The notes beneath the pieces were generated by a model. It did not search any database and was not told where the DNA came from. It saw only the letters and a program-made list of their open reading frames with translations. From Paenibacillus ihuae (lineage in GTDB: Bacteria; Bacillota; Bacilli; Paenibacillales; Paenibacillaceae), in assembly GCF_001368795.1 (NCBI RefSeq), contig NZ_LN831204.1, forward strand, positions 14,142-78,141: a DNA stretch of 64,000 nt. Reading direction: 5' to 3'. Shown one piece after another: positions 43,771 to 53,529 of this stretch; position 1 is the stretch's first letter, and every line of letters begins with the position of its first letter. The translations under genes and the position numbers were made by a program.

Positions 43771-44242
43771 AATGCCTGCGAAATAGGACCAAATGGCCGG
43801 CTGTTGCCCAAAATGGGTTGCTCCGGCCTTTGATATTTGTATGCAGGGGACAAGGGTAGATGGGATCAAATCCAAGCGGACTTTCACGATGCGGATAACT
43901 GCATAGGATGATTCGTTTCTGGACAACTTAAATGCTGTTTGCATAAATTTGGAAAGGCGGATGCCTGCATGTTACCAACATTCAGTACAAGCATTAAAAA
44001 CTGGACTACCTCTGCCCCAAGACAACCAAATCGATGTAAAAATTGCATCTGGGGCAACTGGGATGGGTTGAAACAATTTTGTTCGAAACCTGTCTGCATT
44101 AAGAAACAACCAGTATAAGAGAAAGTCCATCTTCTTTTACTTGATCATGTTCGGTTATCTGCAAAGAATTCTTGCCCAGTGACTGGCATTTTTTCCGAGG
44201 ACGCATATAATGACGTGATCTAACTTTGAGGAGTGATGAATC

Positions 44243-44716
44243 ATGTCCGTTGCGGCTCAAACAAGTACAAAGAGTTTACCTCCCTTTTCCATATGGGGAG
44301 TTCATGCATCTGTCGCCGGAAGACCGGTTGTGTGGGGCAAACTAGTGATGCGTGTTTTGCAGGACCAGCAAATTCAAGGCACCATCCAATTTCGCGGAAC
44401 GCCGATTCCGATTGAAGGAAGTTGGAATGAAAGCACGCAGCAGATCATGTTTCATTCCCCCTACGCCGCCTACTCCGGCCAATTAACCATCTATGACGAT
44501 GTCAAGATTCAACTTCGGCATTTGGTTCTCACCGGACGTCTGCGGATGCTACCCTCTTCTTTACAGGCGGGCGAATATGGAACCTGGGTAGCGACAACTG
44601 ATATAAGCTTGGCGGGGTATAGCGGCTATATCCCACCGCAACCGCCTTCAACTTCGCTGCCGCCGGTCGGCGTATTTGTAACGTCGAATATACTGTATGG
44701 AAACTCGCGTATATAA
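44243..44716 (+). CDS. Beta-rich protein of unknown function (copy 2)
   Basis: 157 residues, about 90% identical by eye to the protein at 35810 with no gaps, and the same upstream GAGGAGTG and CATATAATG. Conservation of length and frame indicates that both copies are functional or recently duplicated. Confidence 0.65.
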   Translation: MSVAAQTSTKSLPPFSIWGVHASVAGRPVVWGKLVMRVLQDQQIQGTIQFRGTPIPIEGSWNESTQQIMFHSPYAAYSGQLTIYDDVKIQLRHLVLTGRLRMLPSSLQAGEYGTWVATTDISLAGYSGYIPPQPPSTSLPPVGVFVTSNILYGNSRI

Positions 44717-44778
44717 AACAGGCACATATCGGATGAAAAATGATCGGTAAGCGGATAACGGAAAGGGGTGGCATATCA

Positions 44779-45355
44779 GTGGACGAAAATCAGATTCATC
44801 ATGCAATCGAACAAGCCTATCAATTGATTGTTGAAGCACACCGCAACATGACTGACATTTGGCGCACTCACGTACTGTTTACGCGGCAATGGTGGTTTGG
44901 AGTAGGTTTATCGATATGCCCCTGGCTATTTTGGATCGGATTTCGGGATAAGAGAGCTACGGGACAGTTTCTCCTATCCGGGTTTACGATGATTATCGTG
45001 ACATCGTGGTTGGACCAGCTTGGGATTGCCATGGGACTCTGGCATTATCATTGGGAAGTCATACCGTTCATGCCGGCCAATTTTCCATGGAATTTTTCAC
45101 TTCTTCCCGTCACGGTTATGTTCTTACACCAGTACAAGTCTGGCATACATCCGTTGTTCAAAGCTCTCCTATTTGGGGGATTTTCCGCTTTTGTGGCCGA
45201 GCCGGTCTCACAAATGGCCGATTTATACCACCCCGTTCACTGGAAACATACATATTCGTTTCCTAATCTATGTAGGGCTGTACCTGCTGGCTTCAAGCAT
45301 TGCCAAGAAGGGCATAGATTGCGGTAAGTCTTTTCAGGAAGACTCTAACCCCTGA
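44779..45355 (+). pseudogene. CBO0543-family gene (copy 2), frameshifted near the end
   Basis: From the GTG at 44779 the frame is open through the membrane core, then an extra A near 45265 (CCTAATCTATG against CCTATCTATG in copy 1) shifts it. Removing it restores IYVGLYLLASSIAKKGIDCG. The frameshifted product still ends at 45327. Copy 1 at 36446 is damaged differently, so neither has an intact frame. Confidence 0.72.
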
Positions 45356-45443
45356 CAATAGCCAATCATCAAATTTTACCATTCATTAATTTTCTGACAG
45401 GTTGACATATTACATATGGATGCCATTTCAGGAGGTGATCAAC

Positions 45444-45650
45444 GTGACGGTAGCTTCTCAAGTGAAAACAGCTGTAGCTTCATTAAAAAGCGCGCAGGCC
45501 AGCTTTGAACAGTTTGCGTTAAACACACAAAACCAACAGGCCAAAACCACTTTCACAAATGCAGCGCAACAGACACAAAACATCATTGACCAGGTCACTC
45601 CACGGTTACAACAAATTGAACAGGAAGAACCGCAGTATAAAGGTTTCTAA
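45444..45650 (+). CDS. DUF1657 protein (upstream of cardiolipin synthase)
   Basis: 68 residues from a GTG, 7 nt after GGAGGTGATC. VASQVKTAVASLKSAQASFE and the end QEEPQYKGF are close to the protein at 39569. The family is tied to spoVA2mob loci; function unknown, probably a small helical spore protein. The GCCATGCCGA/TCGGCATGGC hairpin follows. Confidence 0.9.
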   Translation: MTVASQVKTAVASLKSAQASFEQFALNTQNQQAKTTFTNAAQQTQNIIDQVTPRLQQIEQEEPQYKGF

Positions 45651-45651
45651 T

Positions 45652-45692
45652 AAAGGGCCATGCCGATCTCTTCTCGGCATGGCTGCCCCTTT
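45652..45692 (+). terminator. Terminator after the second DUF1657 gene
   Basis: GCCATGCCGA (45657-45666) pairs with TCGGCATGGC (45674-45683), extended by AAAGGG/CCCTTT. T-tract is weak. Confidence 0.65.
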
Positions 45693-45730
45693 ATTCCCTC
45701 GTAGATGACTGGATTGGGAGGCTGATTTTC

Positions 45731-47248
45731 TTGGCATGGATAGCAGGATTATGGCTAGTAAATACGGCACTATTGATCATCATTGCGGTTCGGGAGGTGC
45801 GCCGCCCCGCCAAAGCGTTGACTTGGATATCAGTCGGACTTGTATTACCGATTATCGGATTCGTTTGTTACCTGTTCGTCACGAATCCTGTGCAAATGCG
45901 GCGGGACAAGCTCGTTTCTTCGCACAATAACCCAATAGCGTTGCCTACAGCATGTGGTGACTCCGCTTTTGTTATCGCTCGGGCTTTGCAACCTTTGTCT
46001 GTCAGTGGCCTTCGAACCGGTTCCGTCCAAATCCTCACGAACGGGATGGAAACCTACGGAAAACTCCTTCAATCAATTCAGGCCGCACAAAAGTCAATCG
46101 ATCTGGAATATTACATATACCGGAATGACCATATCGGTAAACGTATCACAGATGTGCTGATTGACCGGGCTTTATCCGGTGTGAACATTCGTTTTATAAG
46201 GGATGGCTGGGGAAGCCGGTCGTTTCCCAAACATGCGGTTCGCCGGATGATGGAAGCAGGCATTGAATGCAGGACCATCTTTCCCTTGCGAATCCCCTGG
46301 GTACTATCCAACTTGACATACCGGGATCATTGCAAGATCGTCATCGTCGACGGAAAGGAAGCCTTCATGGGAGGAATCAACGTTGGGGACGAGTATACTG
46401 GAATGAAGCCGGATGTCGGTTTTTGGCGCGACACTCATATGCGGTTAACCGGCGAAACAGCGGATGATGTGAAAGCCGTTTTTGAGGCTCACTGGAAAAT
46501 GGCGTCACCGGACATGCTCCATTCAACGAGAAAGGCAAAATTTATCCCTGAATCGGCCCAACTTTCAGACGATAAAGCCATTCATCCATTTCTATCCGGC
46601 AAAACAGAACGATCCGGATACGGATGGGAATGGGGATCGGAGCTGGGAACGATGGAAGGCACCCTCATGGGAAAAGCTTCCCCGTCCAAGGATTCGCATA
46701 ACGTCTATATACAGATATTCGAAGGCAATCCCGGGCTGCCTACTCCGGTCATTCGGGAAATGCATTTCATCTGCCTGACGCAGGCGACCCGAACCATCGA
46801 CGTGACCAACCCTTATTTTATACCCGATGCGGATATCATGATGGCCATCAAAACAGCCGCGGCGCGTGGCGTTCGAGTGCGATTACTGGTGCCGCGCCAA
46901 GTGATTCCTAAAGTTGCAGGAGCTGCAAGCCGTACGTATTATGGCGAACTCGTGGAAGCAGGGATCGATGTGTTTCAGTACAACAAAGGGGTATTGCACG
47001 CGAAAGTCATGATTATCGATGGCGAGATTGCCGAAGTGGGTTCGTCCAACTACGATCTCCGTAGTTACCGTTTAAACTACGAAGTGTGTGCAGTGATGTA
47101 TCATTCCGATGTGGCCCGGGAGCTTACGGAACAATTCGAACGGGATCTCGCCGAGGCTACTCCATATCGTTTGGAAGATCATATGCATCGTACTTCTTCC
47201 GAGCGCATGCTTGATCAAGCGGCGCGTTTGTTGTCTCCTTTGTTATAA
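45731..47248 (+). CDS. cls: Cardiolipin synthase (phospholipase D family)
   Basis: 505 residues from a TTG start (GGGAGG upstream). Two N-terminal membrane helices, then two HKD catalytic motifs: HCKIVIVDGKEAFMGGIN near 200 and HAKVMIIDGEIAEVGSSNYD near 420. It joins two phosphatidylglycerols into cardiolipin. Cls genes are regular companions of spoVA2mob elements and may change the spore inner membrane. Decayed paralogues at 38635 and 54345. Confidence 0.94.
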   Translation: MAWIAGLWLVNTALLIIIAVREVRRPAKALTWISVGLVLPIIGFVCYLFVTNPVQMRRDKLVSSHNNPIALPTACGDSAFVIARALQPLSVSGLRTGSVQILTNGMETYGKLLQSIQAAQKSIDLEYYIYRNDHIGKRITDVLIDRALSGVNIRFIRDGWGSRSFPKHAVRRMMEAGIECRTIFPLRIPWVLSNLTYRDHCKIVIVDGKEAFMGGINVGDEYTGMKPDVGFWRDTHMRLTGETADDVKAVFEAHWKMASPDMLHSTRKAKFIPESAQLSDDKAIHPFLSGKTERSGYGWEWGSELGTMEGTLMGKASPSKDSHNVYIQIFEGNPGLPTPVIREMHFICLTQATRTIDVTNPYFIPDADIMMAIKTAAARGVRVRLLVPRQVIPKVAGAASRTYYGELVEAGIDVFQYNKGVLHAKVMIIDGEIAEVGSSNYDLRSYRLNYEVCAVMYHSDVARELTEQFERDLAEATPYRLEDHMHRTSSERMLDQAARLLSPLL

Positions 47249-47407
47249 ATCTCAAAAGTTACATGGAATTGAATCGAAGTCCAGTTTCCACTGGCGAAAG
47301 GGGAGAAGGCTTCCAACGAAGACAAGTAATATCGGATTTGGGCTACCGTCTATGGTGCAAATATCACGCCCGGCATATAGTGTAGAAAAAAAGGAGCTGC
47401 ATCATAG

Positions 47408-47722
47408 ATGATCATGATGAAACCGATTGAAGTGGAAGGTCATCAGGTTATAAGTATCGAGGTCGCCCTGCCCAAAACAACACTTCTTGCCATCACAACC
47501 GATCACGGATATATCATGTGCGGCGCGCTGGATATCCGTTTGTTAAATGAGAAATTAAACGATCGCCGCATTGTCGCAGGACGCGCAACCGGGGTGCGAA
47601 CCATAGAGCAATTGCTGGATGCCCCACTCGATATGGTTACTACAGAGGCGGAATTACGCGGAATTCGCCCTGGAATGAAAGGAGCAGATGCGCTTTTAAA
47701 GATGGTAAGCGGGGGCAGGTAA
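47408..47722 (+). CDS. YunC-family DUF1805 protein
   Basis: 104 residues; GGAG upstream. VEGHQVISIEVALPKTTLLA, then GYIMCGALDIRLLNEKL and VAGRATGVRTIEQLLDAP match YunC, a small conserved Bacillales protein of unknown role. Between cls and dpaA in the same direction. Confidence 0.85.
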   Translation: MIMMKPIEVEGHQVISIEVALPKTTLLAITTDHGYIMCGALDIRLLNEKLNDRRIVAGRATGVRTIEQLLDAPLDMVTTEAELRGIRPGMKGADALLKMVSGGR

Positions 47723-47759
47723 TTGTTGAGTCCATTCTTAAGGAAAGTAGGGGGATTTT

Positions 47760-48686
47760 TTGTTAACGGGTCTGCATATTGTCTTCCTTGGAGGCGATGC
47801 CCGGCATCTTGAAATCATTCGGTCATTCACTGACCTGGATGCAAATGTTGCGGTAATCGGTTTTGAAGATTTGCACGAACAACTTCATGAAGTCCATTAT
47901 TCCAAGCTTACGAAGGAGGTTCTTCGCAAAGCGGACATATTGATATTACCGGTTGTCGGTACAGACGACCATGGCAGAGTAGAATCTTCATTTTCAGCTG
48001 AAACGCTATTGCTGAACAAGGAATATATGTCTTCCTTGCCGAAACACGCAAAAGTCTATACTGGCATAGCCAAGTCCTACTTGAAGAACCTTTGCGCGGA
48101 ACTGGGGATCGATCTGATTGAATTATTCAGCAGGGACGATGTTGCCATCTTCAATTCCATTCCCACTGCGGAAGGCGCCTTAATGATGGCCATTCAACAT
48201 ACGGACATTACCATACATGGTTCGCGTTGTATGGTGCTGGGCTTGGGGAGAATCGGTCTTACGTTAGCCGGTATGCTTCACCGCCTGGGGGCACGCGTCA
48301 AAGCGGGTGTGCAGAAACCGGAGGAGTTTGCACGTGCCTGGGAGATGGGGATTGAGCCGTTTAATACGAAAGATTTGTACGATGAAGGCGTAAATGTGGA
48401 TATTATTTTTAACACAGTTCCGGCGCATATTCTTAGTTCTCGTGTTTTAACCCGTATTCCGCATCACGCTATCATTATTGATTTGGCTTCCAAACCTGGT
48501 GGGACTGATTTTCGTTTTGCCGAAAAACGTGGAATCAAGGCCTTGTTGGCACCAAGTTTACCGGGATTGGTCGCGCCAAGAACGGCTGGACGTATATTGG
48601 CGAGTACGTTATGTCAATTGATCCAGGACGAACGGAGTCGAAACCGAGAGCAAATGGACATACTTTCCTGTCCTTCCGGGATATGA
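47760..48686 (+). CDS. dpaA: Dipicolinate synthase subunit A
   Basis: 308 residues from a TTG start. N-terminal VFLGGDARHLEIIRSFTDLD and Rossmann motif VLGLGRIGLTLAGMLHRLGA around residue 160, then IDLASKPGGTDFRFAEKRGI, and APSLPGLVAPRTAGRILAST at the end: all DpaA/SpoVFA features. With DpaB (flavoprotein) it makes dipicolinic acid in the mother cell. No dpaB is present here, so it must pair with the host subunit. Extra DPA synthesis would match the extra SpoVA uptake channel. Confidence 0.93.
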   Translation: MLTGLHIVFLGGDARHLEIIRSFTDLDANVAVIGFEDLHEQLHEVHYSKLTKEVLRKADILILPVVGTDDHGRVESSFSAETLLLNKEYMSSLPKHAKVYTGIAKSYLKNLCAELGIDLIELFSRDDVAIFNSIPTAEGALMMAIQHTDITIHGSRCMVLGLGRIGLTLAGMLHRLGARVKAGVQKPEEFARAWEMGIEPFNTKDLYDEGVNVDIIFNTVPAHILSSRVLTRIPHHAIIIDLASKPGGTDFRFAEKRGIKALLAPSLPGLVAPRTAGRILASTLCQLIQDERSRNREQMDILSCPSGI

Positions 48687-49011
48687 GATCGTGAACACTG
48701 AATAACGAATCAATTGAAGGTGTGATTACTTGTGTATACTTGATCATAGAGGCTGGCAACTTTGCCGGCCTCCGTCTTATTTTCGTAAGAATTCGGATGA
48801 TGAAGTGCGTGGTGAAGCGGCTCTTTCGCAGATCACAAGTCGGTTCCGTTTCCATGGCTAGCGTTCGGGGACTCCAAGTTAAGTTGGTCTCGGAATCTTG
48901 TTCCAACTGTTACAAATGACCTATATAATAGAGTACATACATAGGTTCTTAACAGAAGAACGTTACGTATGCAACTATACGCTTATTGCACAGTCGGAGG
49001 TTACTTGCACA

Positions 49012-51186
49012 ATGGATATTTCAGATTTGCTTTCGCATCCTGTCGCCCACCACGCATTTCATTATACACTTGTCGGAAAAGCTATGGTTCGGCTCGGCGG
49101 GGAAGTGGAAATGGTCAATCGCTCGCTATGCAACATGCAGGGCTATACAGAACAAGAACTGCTGCGAATGAGAATACATGATATCATTTATACGGAAGAC
49201 GTTCCATTATATAACGGATCCATCAATGACTTGTTAGGCGGTAATTCCGATTATGTCGAAATGGAAAATCGTTATATTTGTCTTGACGGCAGACACAAAT
49301 GGGGAACGACAACCCTATCGATCATCGAAGTGGAGGAATATCCGGAAAGGATATTCTTGATCCAGATTCAGGAGATCACGTATCGCAAAAGGCTTGTTGA
49401 ATTGAACGAGGAATACGCGGATAAATTCAGAATGCTTGCTGACAATCATTCCGATCTTGTTTACGACGTCATGTTGGATGGAAGTATCAGCTATGTGAAC
49501 CGCGCCTGCACGAAATTATTGGGCTATGACTTATACGAATTGGAAAGAACACTTGGAGACATCATTTGGAAAAGTCTGGAGCACGTGACGGAAACGTATA
49601 CCAATGCCCGGTTTGAAATGGAAACTTCAATTGAAGCGAAAGACGGCCAAATATTAAAATTCAGCGTATTGCATATCCCGAATTTCATTCAGAATGAACT
49701 CGTAGGGCTGCATTGCATCGCAAGGGATATTACCCTGCAATCCAGTATGGAAAAGGCCCTGAAGCACAGCGAGAAAAAGTATCGTTTGTTAGCGGACCAC
49801 ACGGGGGAAATGATTGCTACACTGAATATCAATGGCATTATCTACTACATATCGCCGGCGTGCAAACCATTGCTGGGTTATGATGCGACGGAATTGATAG
49901 GAAGACCTGTCTGGGAACTGTTCTATCCTCCCGATATAGAAAAATTGGACAACTCGCAAGAGTGGATGAATGAAGACGGTTATGTCAACATTTTGCGATT
50001 ACGTCGAAGAGACGGCTCCTTTGTTTGGGTGGAGGTCGTAAGCAACACGCTACGGTACGATTCGGGCAATGTTCGTGAAATAGTTAAGGTTTTTCGAGAT
50101 ATCACGAGCCGAAAGACGCTGGAAGACGTCCTGGCTACTCAAGAACGTGTCATGAGTGGTATTGTCGAAATGATGGATGTCGGCGTTGTGATTTGTGATG
50201 AAAATGGGATATTGACAAGCATGAATAGAGCCGCAAGACAATTGCACGAATTCGTACAGATACCTCTTTCTCCCGAACACTGGAGTTCTACATACGGATT
50301 GTATGAATCGGATGGAAAAACGCTGTTGAGCAAGGAACGCGTCCCGCTTTATCGGGCGTATCGGGGCGAAAGTTTCCGCGATCTGGAAATGGTCGTTAAA
50401 AAGTCGAATGGCGAGCATCGCCTCGTTCTCTGTCATGGGAAGCCGATCATTGTTCACAATAAAATTGTGGGCGGCATTTGTGTCATGCACGATATTACCG
50501 AATTTGATGCAGCCAAGCAATCTGCTCATCAGGCAGACAAATTATCCATAGCGGGTCAAATGGCCGCGGGAATTGCGCATGAAATTCGAAACCCGCTTAC
50601 CGCGCTGAAAGGATTTCTGCAATTGTTAAGCGCCGGCAACGAAAATGGAAGTAAGTACTACGATATTATGAAGGATGAATTAACTCGTATCGAACTTATT
50701 CTAAATGAACTGCTGGCCTTAGCCAAACCGCAAGAGATGAACATGACGCGGCATGATCTTTCCGAGCTGATTCAGGATATCGTCGTGCTGCTTCAGGCGC
50801 AGGCCACTTTACATAATGTTGAAATTCACTTTCATCCAACCAAGGAATCCGTGCAGATCCGGTGCGATGGAAATAAAATCAAACAGTTATTTATTAATTT
50901 GATTAAGAATGCCATTGAAGCGATGCCTGAAGGGGGAACTGTCTGGATCGAACAAATGCGATGCGATGAATGGGTTAAAGTAAGCATAAGGGATAAAGGG
51001 GTTGGAATTCCGCAAGAATTGTTGCAAAAGATCGGACAACCCTTTTTTACGCAGAAAGAGACAGGAACGGGTCTCGGGCTATCCATTTGTTATCAGATTG
51101 CAGAGTATCACAATGCGAATATTGAGGTTGCAAGCGAGGTTGGTGAAGGTACAACTTTCACCGTATCGTTTCCCGTCGCTCTGTAA
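49012..51186 (+). CDS. Multi-PAS sensor histidine kinase (sporulation-kinase type)
   Basis: 725 residues from the ATG at 49012 (GGAGG 11 nt upstream). No membrane helices. Three to four PAS domains (about 15-125, 150-265, 285-400, 405-515), then HisKA with AGIAHEIRNPLTALKGFLQL (His near 523) and HATPase with LINLIKNAIEAMPEGG, VSIRDKGVGIP and TGTGLGLSICYQIA. The soluble PAS architecture is like KinA/KinE, which feed phosphate to Spo0F. No response regulator is adjacent. Likely input to the sporulation phosphorelay. Confidence 0.93.
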   Translation: MDISDLLSHPVAHHAFHYTLVGKAMVRLGGEVEMVNRSLCNMQGYTEQELLRMRIHDIIYTEDVPLYNGSINDLLGGNSDYVEMENRYICLDGRHKWGTTTLSIIEVEEYPERIFLIQIQEITYRKRLVELNEEYADKFRMLADNHSDLVYDVMLDGSISYVNRACTKLLGYDLYELERTLGDIIWKSLEHVTETYTNARFEMETSIEAKDGQILKFSVLHIPNFIQNELVGLHCIARDITLQSSMEKALKHSEKKYRLLADHTGEMIATLNINGIIYYISPACKPLLGYDATELIGRPVWELFYPPDIEKLDNSQEWMNEDGYVNILRLRRRDGSFVWVEVVSNTLRYDSGNVREIVKVFRDITSRKTLEDVLATQERVMSGIVEMMDVGVVICDENGILTSMNRAARQLHEFVQIPLSPEHWSSTYGLYESDGKTLLSKERVPLYRAYRGESFRDLEMVVKKSNGEHRLVLCHGKPIIVHNKIVGGICVMHDITEFDAAKQSAHQADKLSIAGQMAAGIAHEIRNPLTALKGFLQLLSAGNENGSKYYDIMKDELTRIELILNELLALAKPQEMNMTRHDLSELIQDIVVLLQAQATLHNVEIHFHPTKESVQIRCDGNKIKQLFINLIKNAIEAMPEGGTVWIEQMRCDEWVKVSIRDKGVGIPQELLQKIGQPFFTQKETGTGLGLSICYQIAEYHNANIEVASEVGEGTTFTVSFPVAL

Positions 51187-51344
51187 CAACGAATTTAATA
51201 ACTTCTTTGAAAGTGGGTTTAATTTTATTCATAACCCATCCACTTCGTGACGAGAAATTCGCTCGCTTGTTTACTGCAGTTTGCACATGATAAGTGGCCG
51301 GGAAGGGAGTTAATGGAGGAAGCAAATGGAGGACGTTAATAGAG

Positions 51345-52388
51345 ATGAAGCAAATCGTAGAGTTCCTTATGAATTCCGATCAAATGGATATTGGACTGGC
51401 TGTCGTTTATTCAGAAGCCAGAATTTTATGGTTAAATACAACCATGAACACATGGTACTCAGTAACCCCCGAAGAAGAATTCCCTGCACACTCGGCAATA
51501 CAAGCGATCGTGGGGCAAGTATTGCAGGATAAAAAGAATTACCCGGGAGTACTCGTACAAGAGAAGTTAGATGGCAAAGTGCGATCCATGATCGCCTATG
51601 TATACCCTCAGTTAAAAGGGGAATGTTTTGTTCTAATGGCCGATATCCAAGATTTTCAACAGTACGTGCAAATTCAATGTGAGAAAGAAAGAAGGGAAAC
51701 GATTGGGCATATGGCGGCGGGCACAGCCAATATCATTTTAAATCCTTTAGCGGTAATCAAAGGGACGCTTCAACTTCTGGAAAAAAGTTCGAAGGATCAT
51801 GTTTCCGTTTTGCAATTTGCGGCATCTCCGCCTCATCAGAAAATGACAGGATACTTTAAGCTGCTCGATGAGCAAATTCAGACGATCGACAAAGCGTTGC
51901 AGCGGTTTTTGCTCTTTGGAAAGCCTTCCGAATTGAAATTTGTTCCTGTTTCCGTCATTTCGTTCATGCAGGAATGGGTTCCCGGTATACAAATCCAAGC
52001 ACTAGACAAAAAAGTGCGTTTCGCTTTGGAATATCCGGAGCGAAACGGCTTTGTGTTAGGAGACCCCAAGCTGCTGCGAGCGGCGCTGCAAGAAATCATT
52101 GACAACGCATTAGATGCAAGTCCCCCAGGTTCTGTCTTAACGCTCCGAATAAACATTACGGATAATCATATCCACATCATTGTTCGCGATCAAGGAGCAG
52201 GAATTCCAAAAGATCTGCAGTCCCGAATCATCCTACCGTTTATTACAAGTAAACCGGACGCTATCGGATTTGGGCTTAGTTTCAGTCATGCTATGATCGC
52301 AAAAATGGGGGGCTCTTTGAATTTCGAAAGCTCGGAGGTCGGCACAAATGTTATCGTTCAATTACCGACATTTACGGGAACAACTTAA
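51345..52388 (+). CDS. Kinase-like protein lacking the phospho-acceptor His
   Basis: 347 residues from the ATG at 51345. A short PAS-like N-terminus, a HisKA-like helix GHMAAGTANIILNPLAVIKG where the usual His-Glu is Asn-Ile (near 129), then a HATPase domain with EIIDNALDASPPGSV, VRDQGAGIP and GFGLSFSHAMIAKMGGS. ATP-binding boxes look intact. It probably cannot autophosphorylate in the usual way and may bind the neighbouring kinase or a phosphorelay partner as a phosphatase or competitor. It starts 158 nt after the full kinase. Confidence 0.8.
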   Translation: MKQIVEFLMNSDQMDIGLAVVYSEARILWLNTTMNTWYSVTPEEEFPAHSAIQAIVGQVLQDKKNYPGVLVQEKLDGKVRSMIAYVYPQLKGECFVLMADIQDFQQYVQIQCEKERRETIGHMAAGTANIILNPLAVIKGTLQLLEKSSKDHVSVLQFAASPPHQKMTGYFKLLDEQIQTIDKALQRFLLFGKPSELKFVPVSVISFMQEWVPGIQIQALDKKVRFALEYPERNGFVLGDPKLLRAALQEIIDNALDASPPGSVLTLRINITDNHIHIIVRDQGAGIPKDLQSRIILPFITSKPDAIGFGLSFSHAMIAKMGGSLNFESSEVGTNVIVQLPTFTGTT

Positions 52389-52584
52389 AATTGTCGGTAA
52401 CATTGCTGTAAATGCCAATGGCTACACAACAAACCCTCAAAAAATTTTTTCGGGGGCTATTGCCGGGAGTTTCTGACCAAAGGCATATTCCAATTCAACT
52501 ATGCAGGGTAGCAAAGAATAATATTTTCCGAAGAGTACAAAATAAAGCTGAAAAAAAAGATAATGTGACAATGGAGGAACTTAC

Positions 52585-53022
52585 ATGCCGCTCATTCCTT
52601 GGGATTCGTTTCGCAATACCGATCTATGGAGAAGGGATTTGGAAAAAATTTTTAACGAAGGTTTTCCTGAAATAGGCGCGCGTCTGGGATTTGCTACCCC
52701 TCGTATTGATGTATTTGAGACTGAACATGAAGTGATTGCTTCTTGTGAAATCCCTGGTTTGGATAAAAAAGAAGACCTTCATATCGATGTGGATGAAAAC
52801 ATGCTTACAATTAGTGGGACCATAAAGCAAGCGAATGAAGTGAAGCAGGAACAAATACATCGCAAAGAACGGTTTGTCGGACGGTTCCAACGGTCGGTGT
52901 CTTTGCCATCACGCGTTCAAACGGAAGGAACGACAGCCACGTACCGCAACGGTGTCCTTGAAGTTCGCATGCCGAAATTAAAAGCCGATACCCAACGGCA
53001 AATTGATGTGCAGTTTCATTAA
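52585..53022 (+). CDS. Hsp20-family small heat-shock protein
   Basis: 145 residues; GGAGG upstream. Alpha-crystallin domain: RIDVFETEHEVIASCEIPGL, then LTISGTIKQANEV, RKERFVGRFQRSVSLPSRV and YRNGVLEVRMPKL. ATP-independent holdase. Hsp20/CotP-like proteins occur in spore coats; here it sits in the spore cargo and may act in spore heat resistance. Confidence 0.95.
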   Translation: MPLIPWDSFRNTDLWRRDLEKIFNEGFPEIGARLGFATPRIDVFETEHEVIASCEIPGLDKKEDLHIDVDENMLTISGTIKQANEVKQEQIHRKERFVGRFQRSVSLPSRVQTEGTTATYRNGVLEVRMPKLKADTQRQIDVQFH

Positions 53023-53127
53023 AATGAATTGTGAGATCACAATATAGGCGTTACATGAAAAATGGGCGCTTGCACATAATAAGCTTTGGGGGATGAAGTC
53101 CTACCATATTGAAGGAGGTCAAAAATC

Positions 53128-53475
53128 GTGTATCAACAAAACCTTTCACAGCAAGCAAGCCAATGCGCGCAGATTATTCAACAGTTGATCCAGCAAACCC
53201 AGCAATCGAGCAACATGTATCAACAAATGTTGCAACAGGAGCAGCAAAACGCCGCCCAACTGGATCAGCTGGCCCAGAAAGAACGTCAAGCGGTTCAAAC
53301 CATTCAATCTGTTCTGCAAGGACATCAAACTGCCATACAGCAGATGCAGCAGGCGATGCAAATTTGTTCTCAGCTTCAACAAACAGCGCAACAACAAGCC
53401 GGCGTGCAGAATGCGGGCTGGCCAATGGCTCAGAGCTGGCAGAATCAGAATTTGCAGCCACGGCAGTATCAATAG
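53128..53475 (+). CDS. Gln-rich protein
   Basis: 115 residues from a GTG (GGAGGTC upstream). More than a third of residues are Gln, in helical heptad-like stretches (QLIQQTQQSSNMYQQMLQQE), with a short tail NAGWPMAQSW. Low complexity; a spore-coat or crust-associated protein is a reasonable guess from context only. A strong terminator follows. Confidence 0.7.
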   Translation: MYQQNLSQQASQCAQIIQQLIQQTQQSSNMYQQMLQQEQQNAAQLDQLAQKERQAVQTIQSVLQGHQTAIQQMQQAMQICSQLQQTAQQQAGVQNAGWPMAQSWQNQNLQPRQYQ

Positions 53476-53481
53476 AACAGC

Positions 53482-53529
53482 AAGTGAAAAAACGATCGCT
53501 TTAAAAAGAAGGCGGTCGTTTTTTCACTT
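53482..53529. terminator. Terminator after the Gln-rich gene
   Basis: AAGTGAAAAAACGATCGC (53482-53499) pairs with GCGGTCGTTTTTTCACTT (53512-53529); one G-T pair. Confidence 0.88.

Larger units (their letters stand above)
43180..43775 (+). repeat. Duplicated segment, copy 2 (small spore-gene pair)
   Basis: Near-identical to 30450-31056, starting with the shared GTGTTTCCGCCTGT stretch and covering both small genes. Divergence is mostly single substitutions. Confidence 0.85.

Noticed and set aside
52412-52675. 87-codon frame overlapping the start of the Hsp20 gene
   Set aside because: Out of frame with a clear Hsp20 gene and not preceded by a ribosome site.
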